DNA from: Ketobacter sp. MCCC 1A13808
GTDB lineage: Bacteria; Pseudomonadota; Gammaproteobacteria; Pseudomonadales; Ketobacteraceae
DNA length: 64,000 nt
Direction: 5' to 3'
Assembly (NCBI RefSeq): GCF_009746715.1
Contig: NZ_VRKW01000005.1
Location: 216,343-280,342, forward strand
Both the position numbers and the translations under genes were made by a program. Of the stretch, positions 18,365 through 27,541 are shown one piece after another (the stretch's first letter is position 1; every line of letters starts with the position of its first letter). The notes beneath the pieces were generated by a model. That model made no database searches, was not told where the DNA came from, and worked only from the letters and a program-made list of their open reading frames with translations.

Positions 18365-19603
18365 TTAATCTCTAGACAGCATTTCTCGCGCGATATGAGT
18401 GATTTGGATCTCGTCGGTCCCACCATAGATTTGCAGGATTTTTGCATCACGGGCGAGTTGTTCCACCTGGTACTCAGCCATATACCCGTTTCCGCCGTGA
18501 ATTTGAACTGCTTCCATCGCCACTTCCACGGCCGTTTGCGCGGCATAGAGTTTCATAGCGGAAGCCTCGGCAAGGGTCATGCTGCGTCCCTTAGCGGAAG
18601 TTTCAATGTAGCGGAACACTAGATTCTCCAGGTTAATCCGGGCCACTTCCATTTTCGCCAATTTAGCCTGAATCAGTTGGAATTCACCTATTGGCTTGCC
18701 GAATTGCACGCGCTCCTTGGCGTAGCGCACACTTAATTCCAGGCAGCGTTCGGTGATTCCCAGCGCCATCGCTGCGACACCGGATCGCTCAGCCGAGAAC
18801 GTGTCTTTTACACCACTGCGATAGGAAATTTCTTCCGACTCGCCCAGTAACCGCTCAGGCCCTGCTTTCACATCCTGTAAAAACAACTCCCCCGTGGGTG
18901 ATGAGTGGATGCCCATTTTTCTAAACGGTTTGCTCTGTACCAAACCCTCCATGCCGGAATCCAGAATAAAGCTCAATACCTTACGTTGCGGGGATTCAAC
19001 ACCGGGTTCATCCAGCTTGCAAATAAAAACAAGGGTGTCGGCATAGGGGCCATTGGTAATAAACGTTTTGTTGCCATTCAGGATATAGCCGCCTTTGCCA
19101 TCCCGTTTACAGGTGGCTTTCATACTGCCGAACGCGTCTGATCCCGAATTGGGTTCGGTAATAGCCCAGGCACCAATCTTATCCATGGTCAGCAAATCCG
19201 CCGCCCAGCGTTCTTTCTGTGCAATAGTGCCACGGGACATGATCGTGCCCGCGGTCAACCCCATACTCACGCCCATCGCAGTCACCATGCCGGGGCAGAA
19301 GCGGCATAACTCAATGGCTGGAATCAACCGCATAGCGGTTTCTTCACCGCGCATCATTTCTACCATGGCAGGATCTTTTTCGGATTCGTCAGCCTCACCG
19401 GCTTCTTTTGCCTTGGCAATATCCGCTTCGAACCGCTGTCGGGCCATAGCATCAATGCCGAAACTTCTCAGAAACTTGCGCAAAACGTCGTAGGGCGGGG
19501 TGTCGCCATGCTCCAGGGTTTCCAGGTTGGGGGCGATTTCTTTCTCTACGAATTGCCTTACGGCGGTGCGCAGCATGCGCTGGGATTCACTCCATTCGAT
19601 CAT
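18365..19603 (-). CDS. acyl-CoA dehydrogenase
   Basis: 412 residues with the ACAD fold: flavin loop AITEPNSGSDAFG, LNGNKTFITNGPYADT, ERVQFGKPIGEFQ, QIHGGNGYMAEY and closing IYGGTDEIQITHIAREML. An insert rich in charged residues (about 55-85, ADIAKAKEAGEADESEKDP) is longer than in most relatives. The EGT glutamate is Gly here; a Glu in FSAERSGVAAMALG occupies the alternative catalytic position. Chain length or branched substrate cannot be told. It lies convergent with tesA. Confidence 0.88.
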   Translation of the reverse strand: MIEWSESQRMLRTAVRQFVEKEIAPNLETLEHGDTPPYDVLRKFLRSFGIDAMARQRFEADIAKAKEAGEADESEKDPAMVEMMRGEETAMRLIPAIELCRFCPGMVTAMGVSMGLTAGTIMSRGTIAQKERWAADLLTMDKIGAWAITEPNSGSDAFGSMKATCKRDGKGGYILNGNKTFITNGPYADTLVFICKLDEPGVESPQRKVLSFILDSGMEGLVQSKPFRKMGIHSSPTGELFLQDVKAGPERLLGESEEISYRSGVKDTFSAERSGVAAMALGITERCLELSVRYAKERVQFGKPIGEFQLIQAKLAKMEVARINLENLVFRYIETSAKGRSMTLAEASAMKLYAAQTAVEVAMEAVQIHGGNGYMAEYQVEQLARDAKILQIYGGTDEIQITHIAREMLSRD

Positions 19604-19736
19604 CGGAATTCCTGTTTCTAATTATTGCTCATGATTAAACATCAGGTTTGACTGCAGGGTCATTTCTTCGATCGAGCTTAACGAAATGTGAGCACAGGGC
19701 AAATGACCAAAATTGCTGATTGCGGGAAGGATTGGG

Positions 19737-21188
19737 TCACTCTGGTGCGGTTTTTAACGAATTTTCCAGTTGGCCGGCCATCTCATTAAGCTGGTTACTT
19801 AAGTGGGAATCCCCGTTTTGTTCCACGTTACGGGACAGCAGGCGCAGTATCTTGACCATCATCGGATCCTGTATACGCCTTGTTTGCGCCTGCTTTACCA
19901 TCTCCTGAACGGTATCCCAGGCTTCAATTTGACAAAAACTCAACATCAGCTTGAGCAATGTGCTCTCTTCAAGGGGGTGCGCTTTATTCAGCAGGGTATA
20001 ATCCCGGTACACATCCCGCAGCATATACATGAAGACTTCGTCTCTAGTGGGCGTTGCCAATAGTTCGTGCGCAAATTGATGGAAGGACTTCGATTCCGGT
20101 GCCAGCTTTTCCAAAAAATAACGCTGCTCAACAATGGTCGCCTTGCTGGGATATTTAGTCTCCAGAGTGGTGAGTTTGCGCTTCGCGGACTCAAAATTAA
20201 ATGCCGCCAGTTGCTTTAGAAAATCATCCAGTTCAGTACGGTACTCCAGGTCTTCATCGGGCGCCTGATCCAGATAGTTTTCTTCCACTTGCACCAGGTA
20301 GCGGCGAGCTGCCAGCATACCGAGCCCGCCCATCAACAGGCCACCTGCATGCGCTATATAAGCAACACCTGAAGTTGAACCCAGAAATGCGTTATACAGC
20401 TCCCAGGCGACCCAGATTGGCAGAATCACCAAGCCTGGTGCAGTAAAGTAACCGAAGTAAAATATCAGGCTGTAAAAAAAGCGGATCTTGCGCATACCGT
20501 AAATGGCCGCATACATGCCCATCACCCCTGATATAGAGCCGGAAGCACCCACCAACGGTAAATAGCTGCTCCAATTAAACAGGGTATAACTCAACCCGCC
20601 GACAATACCGCAAAGCAAATAACACAAGAGAAAATTAAACGAGCCAATGGCGGCTTCCACCGCGATACCCGTGAGCGCCAAAATAACCATGTTGCCGATC
20701 AAATGCATCGTGTCGCCGTGCATGAACTGATAGGTCAGATAGGTGATGGGTCGGCTTGCTTGTGGAATCAGCCCCAGTTTGAACGAGCTAATCTGGTCCA
20801 GTAGTTCGTTGACTTGTCGCCGCTTTCGCCGCCAATCAGCGAACACATCATCACCCCAGAACTCTTCGTCCGTTTTTTGCAAAACATGGGTAAAGGAAGG
20901 GTCGGACAGGATAGTGTAGATCAACGTGACGGCATCCTCCTGGGGATCAATTGATTCCAGCTCAGTGGATAGATCTTTGCGCCGGGTTTGCGATAAATGG
21001 CTCAGAAATATCGGCAGTTCCAGCTGCAACAGTTGATTCTCGTAATAATATTCCGCTGCCCTCTGCATGCGCGCGCTGTCACTCCATTGCCAGCCGAAAA
21101 ATACAATGCAACACAATGCAATCATGGCTGCGGTAACTACGGGGGCCCGGCGCCAATCGATGCCGCGTTCAGCAGGGATAATCAACAT
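19737..21188 (-). CDS. rhomboid-family intramembrane serine protease with long C-terminal region
   Basis: About 483 residues. One N-terminal helix (TAAMIALCCIVFFGW), a soluble insert, then the six-helix rhomboid core with HGDTMHLIGNMVILAL, catalytic serine in GASGSISGVMGMY and catalytic histidine in YIAHAGGLLMGG. The last 170 residues are soluble and helical, resembling a TPR-like tail. Start ATG 21188 is preferred to the upstream TTG because AGGA lies eight bases before it. Rhomboids cut transmembrane helices of other proteins; the target is unknown. The 19604-19736 space before it holds no gene. Confidence 0.88.
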   Translation of the reverse strand: MLIIPAERGIDWRRAPVVTAAMIALCCIVFFGWQWSDSARMQRAAEYYYENQLLQLELPIFLSHLSQTRRKDLSTELESIDPQEDAVTLIYTILSDPSFTHVLQKTDEEFWGDDVFADWRRKRRQVNELLDQISSFKLGLIPQASRPITYLTYQFMHGDTMHLIGNMVILALTGIAVEAAIGSFNFLLCYLLCGIVGGLSYTLFNWSSYLPLVGASGSISGVMGMYAAIYGMRKIRFFYSLIFYFGYFTAPGLVILPIWVAWELYNAFLGSTSGVAYIAHAGGLLMGGLGMLAARRYLVQVEENYLDQAPDEDLEYRTELDDFLKQLAAFNFESAKRKLTTLETKYPSKATIVEQRYFLEKLAPESKSFHQFAHELLATPTRDEVFMYMLRDVYRDYTLLNKAHPLEESTLLKLMLSFCQIEAWDTVQEMVKQAQTRRIQDPMMVKILRLLSRNVEQNGDSHLSNQLNEMAGQLENSLKTAPE

Positions 21189-21315
21189 AGTCAGGTTCCT
21201 AACCAAGAGGCCGTTTCAGGATCGGGTAGTTCTTTAAAAATAGTAGAAAAAACAGCTTTTTATAGAATTTTGTTCTAAAAAAGCACTGATTTTGCGGTTT
21301 GGGTGTTTTATGAGC

Positions 21316-21342
21316 TTGCAAATGCCGGAAGTTTGCTATATT
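21316..21342 (+). promoter_or_regulatory. candidate promoter for ihfB
   Basis: TTGCAA at 21316-21321 and TATATT at 21337-21342 with a 15-base spacer (TATTTA two bases further gives 17). It is the best sigma-70-like match in the leader before ihfB. The spacer is short, so confidence is moderate. Confidence 0.4.
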
Positions 21343-21453
21343 TAAAGCATGAGGCATCTGAATAAATACAGTTTTCTCAAAGAGTTAAGCACACCCGGCC
21401 ATAGAAACAATACGACGTTACAGGGACATAAGTACTGCGGGAGGTACTGAAAA

Positions 21454-21801
21454 ATGGAAGATAACGGGATGAATGACACCATCAATAATTCCGTTCTGAC
21501 CAAATCAGAACTAATTGAGCGTGTAGCCCAGCGGCAAAGCCAGCTGTCGCAAAAAGATGTGGAATTGGCAGTGAAAACCATGCTCGAAGAAATGTCCCAA
21601 GCGTTGGCCACCGGTGGCCGAATCGAAATCCGTGGCTTCGGCAGCTTCTCACTCCATTATCGAGCACCTAGGTTAGGGCGTAATCCCAAGACCGGAGAAT
21701 CGGTCGACTTGACGGGGAAATATGTACCCCACTTTAAGCCGGGAAAGGAATTGCGGGACCGGGTCAATGGTGAAATTGAAAATCAAGGGTCATCCCACTA
21801 A
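21454..21801 (+). CDS. ihfB: integration host factor beta subunit
   Basis: 115 residues of the HU/IHF DNA-bending family. [20 protein letters not shown] followed by [17 protein letters not shown] is typical of IhfB, the beta arm carries [20 protein letters not shown] with the intercalating proline, and the end is [15 protein letters not shown]. It has about 14 extra N-terminal residues before LTKSEL compared with E. coli; GGGAGG nine bases upstream supports this start. In most gammaproteobacteria rpsA lies directly upstream, but here a rhomboid gene on the other strand does. IhfA is encoded at 53321. Confidence 0.95.
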   Translation: MEDNGMNDTINNSVLTKSELIERVAQRQSQLSQKDVELAVKTMLEEMSQALATGGRIEIRGFGSFSLHYRAPRLGRNPKTGESVDLTGKYVPHFKPGKELRDRVNGEIENQGSSH

Positions 21802-21825
21802 GTATTTCCCTTGAATTCCCTGATA

Positions 21826-21857
21826 AAAACGGCATGATTACCGCATGCCGTTTTTTT
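21826..21857 (+). terminator. Rho-independent terminator after ihfB
   Basis: Stem AAAACGGCATG/CATGCCGTTTT, seven-base loop, run of seven Ts. It separates ihfB from lapA. Confidence 0.9.
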
Positions 21858-21894
21858 ATGGGCGTAAGCATAAGTTTCTGAAATTGAGAGAATA

Positions 21895-22203
21895 ATGGTA
21901 AAACTCCGAATTTTGATCATCGTACTGATATCGTTAGCAGTGGCGTTGATTCTAGGAATGTTCCAAATCCAAAACGATCACGATATCTATGTCGACCTGA
22001 TCTACACCTCCGAATTGGTTGAAATTAGCGTTGCCCGCTTCGCAATGGCTGTCTTTTTCGCCGGGCTTCTTTTGGGCATTGCGCTCTGTGTTGTCATCTG
22101 TGTGACTCTGGGGGTCGAGCTCAATTCCGCACGGCGGCAAAGCAAAAAACTCGCAAAGAAACTGGATCAAGCCCGAGAGCAGTCGATAAAGGGCCCCACC
22201 TGA
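21895..22203 (+). CDS. lapA: LapA-domain inner-membrane protein
   Basis: 102 residues with two transmembrane helices (LIIVLISLAVALILGMFQIQN and MAVFFAGLLLGIALCVVICV) and a basic cytoplasmic coiled tail, the DUF1049/LapA layout. LapA works with LapB in lipopolysaccharide assembly control. The stop is separated by one base from the lapB start, so the pair is coupled as in other gammaproteobacteria. Confidence 0.92.
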   Translation: MVKLRILIIVLISLAVALILGMFQIQNDHDIYVDLIYTSELVEISVARFAMAVFFAGLLLGIALCVVICVTLGVELNSARRQSKKLAKKLDQAREQSIKGPT

Positions 22204-22204
22204 T

Positions 22205-23377
22205 ATGGTGGATCTTTTCGTTGGCATTTTACTTTTTGTTGCCATCGTTATCGGCTGGCTACTTGGTAAAGCCGAGCGCAAAAAGACCCATACGGATGAG
22301 CCCGTCAGCAGTGTCGGAAAAGGCTACTTCGATGGACTTAACCTGCTTCTCAATGAAAAACGGGATGAAGCAGTAGACCTGCTGCTGAAAACCTTGGATG
22401 TAGACGGCGAAACGTTCGAGACTCACATCGTGATGGGCAGCTTGTTCCGGCGGCGGGGTGAAGTAGACCGCGCCATTCGTATCCACCAGGATTTACTTGC
22501 TCGTTCTGATCTGGCCCGCAATCAATATGCTGCGGTGAAATTGGAATTGGCACGGGATTATTTGAGCGCAGGGGTACTGGATCGTTCAGAGCGCCTGTTG
22601 AAGGAAATTGCTGAGGAAGATTCCCCCAACCAGATCAAGGCGCTTGAATATCTGCTCAGGATATTCGAACAGGAGCGAGAGTGGGAGCGCGCTACCGAAG
22701 TCGCGGAAAAATTGGTGGCCAAGGGCAAATCGCTGCAGACTCAGTTGTCTCACTATTATTGCGCTCTGGCCGAGCAGAATCTGAAAGTAGGGGATTTTGT
22801 GCATGCCCGGCAGGATTTGAAGAAAGCCCTGCAGACAGACAAGCGTTGCGTTCGTGCCAGCTTGATGTTGGCGGACGTGGAATCACAGGCGGATAATGCC
22901 AGGGAAGCGGTAAAATCCCTCAAGCGAGTGCTGGAACAAGATCCTGCTTTCATTCCCGACACTTTGCCTCAGTTACGCAAAAACCACGAAACACTCAATC
23001 AACTGGGTGAACTCTCCAGCTATCTTTTTGAATGCCTTGAAAAAAGTCCTGCTATTTCTATTGTTATCGAACTATCCGAGTTGGTGACCCAACTGGAAGG
23101 GGAGCAGGCAGGGGCCTATGTACTATCTGAATATTTGAAGAAGCGTCCGTCAGTAAAAGGTTTGGATCGTTTAATCAGCTTGCAAATGTCCAATGCCAGC
23201 GGTGAAGAAAAGGAGAATCTCGGTATTCTACAAGCATTCACCCAACGCTTAATCAAAGACAAGCCGATCTATCGTTGCGAGTCCTGTGGTTTTGACGGAA
23301 AAACCCTTCATTGGCAGTGCCCCACCTGTAAATCCTGGGGTTCGACCCGGCCTATTCAAGGACTTGAGGGTGAATAG
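22205..23377 (+). CDS. lapB: LPS assembly regulator LapB (YciM)
   Basis: 390 residues: an N-terminal membrane anchor (LFVGILLFVAIVIGWLLGK), an array of TPR repeats (about 40-340) and a C-terminal rubredoxin-like metal knuckle with two CxxC pairs (YRCESCG and CPTCKSW). LapB brings LpxC to the FtsH protease and so sets lipid A synthesis. Its place after lapA and before pyrF is conserved, and it lies close to the surface-polysaccharide genes. Confidence 0.94.
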   Translation: MVDLFVGILLFVAIVIGWLLGKAERKKTHTDEPVSSVGKGYFDGLNLLLNEKRDEAVDLLLKTLDVDGETFETHIVMGSLFRRRGEVDRAIRIHQDLLARSDLARNQYAAVKLELARDYLSAGVLDRSERLLKEIAEEDSPNQIKALEYLLRIFEQEREWERATEVAEKLVAKGKSLQTQLSHYYCALAEQNLKVGDFVHARQDLKKALQTDKRCVRASLMLADVESQADNAREAVKSLKRVLEQDPAFIPDTLPQLRKNHETLNQLGELSSYLFECLEKSPAISIVIELSELVTQLEGEQAGAYVLSEYLKKRPSVKGLDRLISLQMSNASGEEKENLGILQAFTQRLIKDKPIYRCESCGFDGKTLHWQCPTCKSWGSTRPIQGLEGE

Positions 23378-23430
23378 AGTAGGCGCTCGGAAAGGTGTAG
23401 TTTTAGCAGCTTTGTACAAGGAGCCCCAAC

Positions 23431-24126
23431 ATGACTTGTAGCACTCCGGTAATTGTCGCTTTGGATTTTCAATATCTGGAGCAAGCCCTGAATCTTGCTG
23501 ATCAACTTGATCCGGAAAAGTGCAGGGTAAAAGTCGGTAAAGAACTCTTTACACGGGAAGGCCCCTCCATACTGAAAGCGCTCCATGAGCGAGATTTCGA
23601 CGTATTTCTTGATCTGAAATTTCACGATATCCCTAACACGGTTGCGCGGGCCTGTGCGGTGGCCGCGGATATGGGCGTCTGGATGGTAAACGTGCATGCA
23701 TCCGGCGGCAGGCGAATGATGGGAGCCGCGAAAGAAGCGCTTGAATTATCGGGTGCAAAGACGCGTCTGATTGCAGTTACGGTTCTGACCAGTATGGAGC
23801 AACGCGACCTGGCTGATATCGGCCTGGATGTGGCACCCGCAGAGCAGGTGATGCGGCTGGCAAAAATCACTCAGGAATGTGGATTGCATGGCGTGGTCTG
23901 CTCAGCGCAAGAGGCCAGCCTCCTTAAGCAACAATTTGGTCCGGAATTCGAACTGGTCACTCCGGGCATTAGGCCAGAAGGCGTCGCTACAGACGATCAG
24001 CGCCGCATCATGACGCCCGCCCAGGCGGTGTCGGCCGGAGTGGATTATATGGTGATTGGCCGTCCAATTGCTCAAAGCAATCACCCTGAAAATGCGCTTG
24101 ATGATATTTTAACCAGTCTCCGTTAG
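23431..24126 (+). CDS. pyrF: orotidine 5'-phosphate decarboxylase
   Basis: 231 residues. The active-site stretch [14 protein letters not shown] holds the Asp-Lys-Asp network, VALDFQ near the start binds substrate, and TPGIRPEG and [10 protein letters not shown] form the phosphate loop. It makes UMP in the last step of pyrimidine synthesis. Length and order after lapB are normal. An AGGAG-like site (AAGGAG) precedes the ATG. Confidence 0.95.
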   Translation: MTCSTPVIVALDFQYLEQALNLADQLDPEKCRVKVGKELFTREGPSILKALHERDFDVFLDLKFHDIPNTVARACAVAADMGVWMVNVHASGGRRMMGAAKEALELSGAKTRLIAVTVLTSMEQRDLADIGLDVAPAEQVMRLAKITQECGLHGVVCSAQEASLLKQQFGPEFELVTPGIRPEGVATDDQRRIMTPAQAVSAGVDYMVIGRPIAQSNHPENALDDILTSLR

Positions 24127-24198
24127 CTCTCTTAATCCCCTGAAATTTACGGGCAGTTTGTCTCTGTAGAAACACACTCCATCTGGAGGAAACTGCCC

Positions 24199-24516
24199 AT
24201 GATAAACGAGTGCCAGCGCCGCAGCTTCAGGTTCATTTGTCTATTCAGCGTGCTGTTGGTTACGTTGAAATGTATCCAGCCAGACGTCAGTTACGCTCGT
24301 GAAGAATTTCTGATCCTTCTTCCGATTAATATTAATGAAGCCAATGCGTTGACCTTGTCCCGAGCACTCACCGGTATTGGTCCGAAGAAAGCCGAGGCGA
24401 TCATCGCTTTTCGTGAAGAGCATGGTGATTTTGAAAATTTACACGACTTGTTACAAGTCAGGGGGATTGGGCCAGGAACGCTAGCTAAAAACCACAGTCG
24501 AATTACCTTGGAGTAA
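24199..24516 (+). CDS. ComEA-like helix-hairpin-helix protein
   Basis: 105 residues with an N-terminal hydrophobic secretion signal and two HhH motifs in the second half (ININEANALTLSRALTGIGP, then LLQVRGIGPGTLAKN). This is the small ComEA-type DNA-binding protein found in periplasm of many gammaproteobacteria, where it can pull in DNA during natural transformation. A related gene (PA3140) neighbours the O-antigen locus in Pseudomonas aeruginosa. GGAGGAAAC lies just before the ATG. Confidence 0.85.
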   Translation: MINECQRRSFRFICLFSVLLVTLKCIQPDVSYAREEFLILLPININEANALTLSRALTGIGPKKAEAIIAFREEHGDFENLHDLLQVRGIGPGTLAKNHSRITLE

Positions 24517-24633
24517 AGTTTTTCAAGGCGCATCAACAACCTAGCAAAAGAAATTATCCACAAACGCCGGGTTATTTCCTATACTAAGTGCCACGTTCGA
24601 CCCAAAAATTATATCAAACGGAGCGACCCACCT

Positions 24634-25317
24634 GTGACCAGACGATCTTTTTCTTTAATGCCATTCTACCGCTTAATGAGTTTAGTCATTAGTGGGTTAG
24701 TGCTGTGCTTGTCGGTTTCCATGGCGAATGCAGCGGACGTGCCATCTCCGGATAAGCTAATCCAGTCTCTCTTCACCGAAGTCAATGAGCGTGTTCAAAA
24801 GGATCATTCCAAGATAGAGGCGGATAAAACGTACCTGATCACCATTGGCAATGAGGTACTTCTACCCTACGTTTCTTTCGAAACTATGGCTAAGCAAATC
24901 CTGGGAAAAAACTGGCGCAAAATCACTCCGGAACAGCGTTCCCGCTACACTGATGCCTTCCGCAATCGAGTATCGGTATCGCTGGTCTCCCAGTATGACC
25001 CGCAAAAGCGATATGACCTGGAAGTGACCGGTTCTCGCATGAACAGTAAAGGGGATCGGGCCGCGGTCAATAGCGTGGTTACCGAAGCGTCTGGCACCAA
25101 TAAATACAATATCAGTTACAAGCTGTTTGTTGATCGCAAGGCGGGCAACTGGAAAGTGTACGACGTGGTAGTAGAAGGCATCAGTGTATTGCAAAGTTTC
25201 AAAACCGCCAGTGCGGAAGACTTCAAACGCAACGGAATCGAATACATGATTTCCCAGCTGGAGAGCTCAGACGCCAGCGCAGAACTGAATGCCAAAGCAA
25301 ATTCCAAAGCTCAATAA
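24634..25317 (+). CDS. MlaC/Ttg2D-family periplasmic phospholipid-binding protein (orphan)
   Basis: 227 residues from a GTG start, or 219 if ATG 24658 is used, which gives a neater signal peptide (LVISGLVLCLSVSMANA). The mature part has the MlaC signature elements: LLPYVSFETMAKQILGKNWR, FRNRVSVSLVSQY, KLFVDRKAGNWKVYDVVVEG and ISVLQSFKTASAEDFKRNG. MlaC ferries phospholipids between membranes, normally with mlaFEDB alongside; none are here. It may be a second copy or a relocated one. Confidence 0.85.
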   Translation: MTRRSFSLMPFYRLMSLVISGLVLCLSVSMANAADVPSPDKLIQSLFTEVNERVQKDHSKIEADKTYLITIGNEVLLPYVSFETMAKQILGKNWRKITPEQRSRYTDAFRNRVSVSLVSQYDPQKRYDLEVTGSRMNSKGDRAAVNSVVTEASGTNKYNISYKLFVDRKAGNWKVYDVVVEGISVLQSFKTASAEDFKRNGIEYMISQLESSDASAELNAKANSKAQ

Positions 25318-25492
25318 TTTCGCTCTAACCGGTTTTTCGCGTGGATAGGCTTATAGTTTAAACAAAAGCAAAATAAGTGCTTGAGATAATCGCAGTATCA
25401 TTGAATACTCTGGATATTGTTATAAACTGTTAAAAACACTTGATTTTCAATGAGTAAACTTTTGACAGCGTCTCAAATGCGCGGGGGAAAAC

Positions 25493-25954
25493 ATGTCCTG
25501 GTATGTAATCCGAACCAAATCACGCCAGGAAGCGCGTGCTGTGTTCAATTTGGAAAATCAAGATTTCAAAGTCTACTGCCCCTGGTTAATCCGCAAAAAT
25601 ACTCAGCGGGAAGCGCTCTTCACCGGATATCTATTTGTTCAGGTCGATGCCTTTGAACGTTCCTATGCGAGCTTGCGAAGTACGCGTGGTGTTTTATCAA
25701 TATTGAAGTTCGGAGAGACCTGGTCAACGGTAGACGATGAGTTTATCGATTACCTGAAATCGAACGAAAACAAACACTGCGGTGTACCCCTGTTTAAACC
25801 TCAACAAGAAGTGATATTCAAAGACGGACCCTTCAAAGGAATCGAAGCCGTTTATTTGTGTGCCAATGGAGAAGAGCGGGCGATGGTGTTGATCAGCATA
25901 TTGAACCGGCTTCAGAAAATTCTAGTGGAAGAACACCTTCTTCAGGCAGTTTAA
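25493..25954 (+). CDS. rfaH: RfaH-type NusG-paralogue antiterminator
   Basis: 153 residues. The NGN domain begins SWYVIRTKSRQEARA and carries LFTGYLFVQVD and STRGVLSILKFG; the KOW-bearing tail has IFKDGPFKGIEAVYL, within the size of RfaH. RfaH binds RNA polymerase paused at an ops element, suppresses termination and helps translation of long sugar or surface operons. The gene lies 65 bp upstream of a perfect ops and the polysaccharide operon, unlike E. coli where it is unlinked. ATG 25493 has GGGGGA just upstream; a longer frame starting at 25450 is in another reading frame and is not used. Confidence 0.92.
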   Translation: MSWYVIRTKSRQEARAVFNLENQDFKVYCPWLIRKNTQREALFTGYLFVQVDAFERSYASLRSTRGVLSILKFGETWSTVDDEFIDYLKSNENKHCGVPLFKPQQEVIFKDGPFKGIEAVYLCANGEERAMVLISILNRLQKILVEEHLLQAV

Positions 25955-26018
25955 TCTTTAGCAAATAAATTACACATTTATAAGATTACGCAACGGTTCT
26001 ATGGGGTGGTTGCATCAG

Positions 26019-26030
26019 GGCGGTAGCGTG
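26019..26030 (+). promoter_or_regulatory. ops element (RfaH recruitment site)
   Basis: GGCGGTAGCGTG, identical over 12 bases to the core ops/JUMPstart element known upstream of RfaH-controlled operons in enterobacteria, followed by CTTT as in the E. coli site. It lies in the untranslated leader 36 bases before the wzi start and just after rfaH, so the locus is predicted to be under its own linked RfaH. Confidence 0.92.
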
Positions 26031-26065
26031 CTTTAGGCCCGGGTTTAGAGTCAGAATAAGGATTT

Positions 26066-27541
26066 ATGCCAAAATATAAAAAGAGAGGATTAAGCCTCCT
26101 TATCATTCCATTCGTTTTTTACATCAGCGCGCTTAAAGCTGCCCCCTGGATTGATCCGGGTGATGAACGCTTGCGCCACCATATTACCGTTCTGGCCGAT
26201 GCAGGAATAATTAAAACGCCCATAACCACCTGGCCCTTAACGTGGGGTGCGGTAATTGACGGCATCGAGCAGGCAGATGCTTCCGAAGTCAGTGATGCGG
26301 TCGTATGGTCGCTCGAGTATGTTAAATTCTCCTTCAAGCAAGCTACTGGATTTTTTAGCGCAAGATCCTATGCAGGAATGCAGTCAGACGTTTCCGCCAT
26401 TTCTGATTTCGGCACCGATCAGCGTGAAAAAACGGAGTTGAAAGGGGAGCTGGACTGGTTGGGTGACAATATCGCTGTCCGTCTGCGCGGCACCTGGGTT
26501 AACGATGCGAGTGATGGGAAGGATCTTCGATACGACGGTAGTTACATTGCGGGGATGCTCGGTAATTGGATTGTCAATGCAGGGGCGATCGATCGCTGGT
26601 GGGGGCCGGGTTGGCAAAGTAGCTTGATCCTGTCCAATAATGCACGACCGGTAGATGGACTATCGCTTCAGCGTAATTTCTCCGATGCGTTCGAGTCGCC
26701 GATTTTAAATTGGCTGGGTCCCTGGAGCATCACGGCGTTTGCCGGACAATTGGAGCAAAATCGTGAGATTCCCAATGCAAAGCTACTCGGTGCTCGTTTT
26801 ACTTTTCGTCCATTTTCAAATCTGGAAATCGGTTTAGCCCGGACGGCGCAATGGGGTGGAGACGGTAGGCCACAGGATTTATCTAGCTTGTGGGATTTGA
26901 TTATTGGCAATGATAACCGGGGCAACAATGGTATTGATATCGACAATGAGCCGGGGAATCAGATGGGTGCAATCGATTGGCGTATAGGCGGCAATGTGCT
27001 CAATACCCACTCTGCAATTTATATGCAGTACGTGGGCGAAGACGAGAGTAATGGGTTTCCTTCACGTGGAACCTATTTGTATGGCCTGGAAACGGCGTTT
27101 TCAACTTCATCGGTTTTTCATCGGTTTTATTTGGAGTTTACGGATTCCATGACCAAAGGTAATTTGCCTAACAATGCCTATGAGCATGAGTTATATAGAT
27201 CGGGTTATCGTTATCATGGGCGACCACTCGGTGCCAGTTTCGATAACGATTCTAAAGTATTTACATTTTCCGGGGCGCACTATTTTTCGAATGGCAATGC
27301 ATTGGAATGGCGTATACATAGATTGGATCTTAATCGCGACGGTACCAATGTTGGTAAACCGGGCGGTAGCGTCTATGGTGACGTGAACAGCGAAACCGAA
27401 ATGGTTGAAATTGCCTACAGCACAATCATATCAGACTTCAAAATCACAGCATCGGTACAGAATGCAAACGAAGAAATTTATTGGAACAACCAAACCATCA
27501 AAGGAGCCGGTGGTGGCCTCTCGATCGAATACAAGCTCTAG
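26066..27541 (+). CDS. wzi: Wzi-family outer-membrane capsule attachment protein
   Basis: 491 residues with a signal peptide (LLIIPFVFYISALKA). The N-terminal region (PWIDPGDERLRHHITVLADAG) and strands such as AGAIDRWWGPGWQSSLILSN and YGLETAFS match the Caps_assemb_Wzi family, an 18-strand barrel with an external helical bundle that binds capsule to the cell surface. First gene after the ops element, so it is the promoter-proximal gene of the polysaccharide operon. Its end overlaps the SLBB gene by 29 bases. Confidence 0.88.
   Translation: MPKYKKRGLSLLIIPFVFYISALKAAPWIDPGDERLRHHITVLADAGIIKTPITTWPLTWGAVIDGIEQADASEVSDAVVWSLEYVKFSFKQATGFFSARSYAGMQSDVSAISDFGTDQREKTELKGELDWLGDNIAVRLRGTWVNDASDGKDLRYDGSYIAGMLGNWIVNAGAIDRWWGPGWQSSLILSNNARPVDGLSLQRNFSDAFESPILNWLGPWSITAFAGQLEQNREIPNAKLLGARFTFRPFSNLEIGLARTAQWGGDGRPQDLSSLWDLIIGNDNRGNNGIDIDNEPGNQMGAIDWRIGGNVLNTHSAIYMQYVGEDESNGFPSRGTYLYGLETAFSTSSVFHRFYLEFTDSMTKGNLPNNAYEHELYRSGYRYHGRPLGASFDNDSKVFTFSGAHYFSNGNALEWRIHRLDLNRDGTNVGKPGGSVYGDVNSETEMVEIAYSTIISDFKITASVQNANEEIYWNNQTIKGAGGGLSIEYKL
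27362..27373 (+). promoter_or_regulatory. second ops-like sequence inside wzi
   Basis: GGCGGTAGCGTC matches the 12-base ops at 11 positions and differs only at the last base. It lies in the coding sequence for Gly-Gly-Ser near the wzi C-terminus, about 1.34 kb after the first copy on the transcribed strand. It could be a second RfaH loading or pausing site, or coincidence. Confidence 0.35.
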
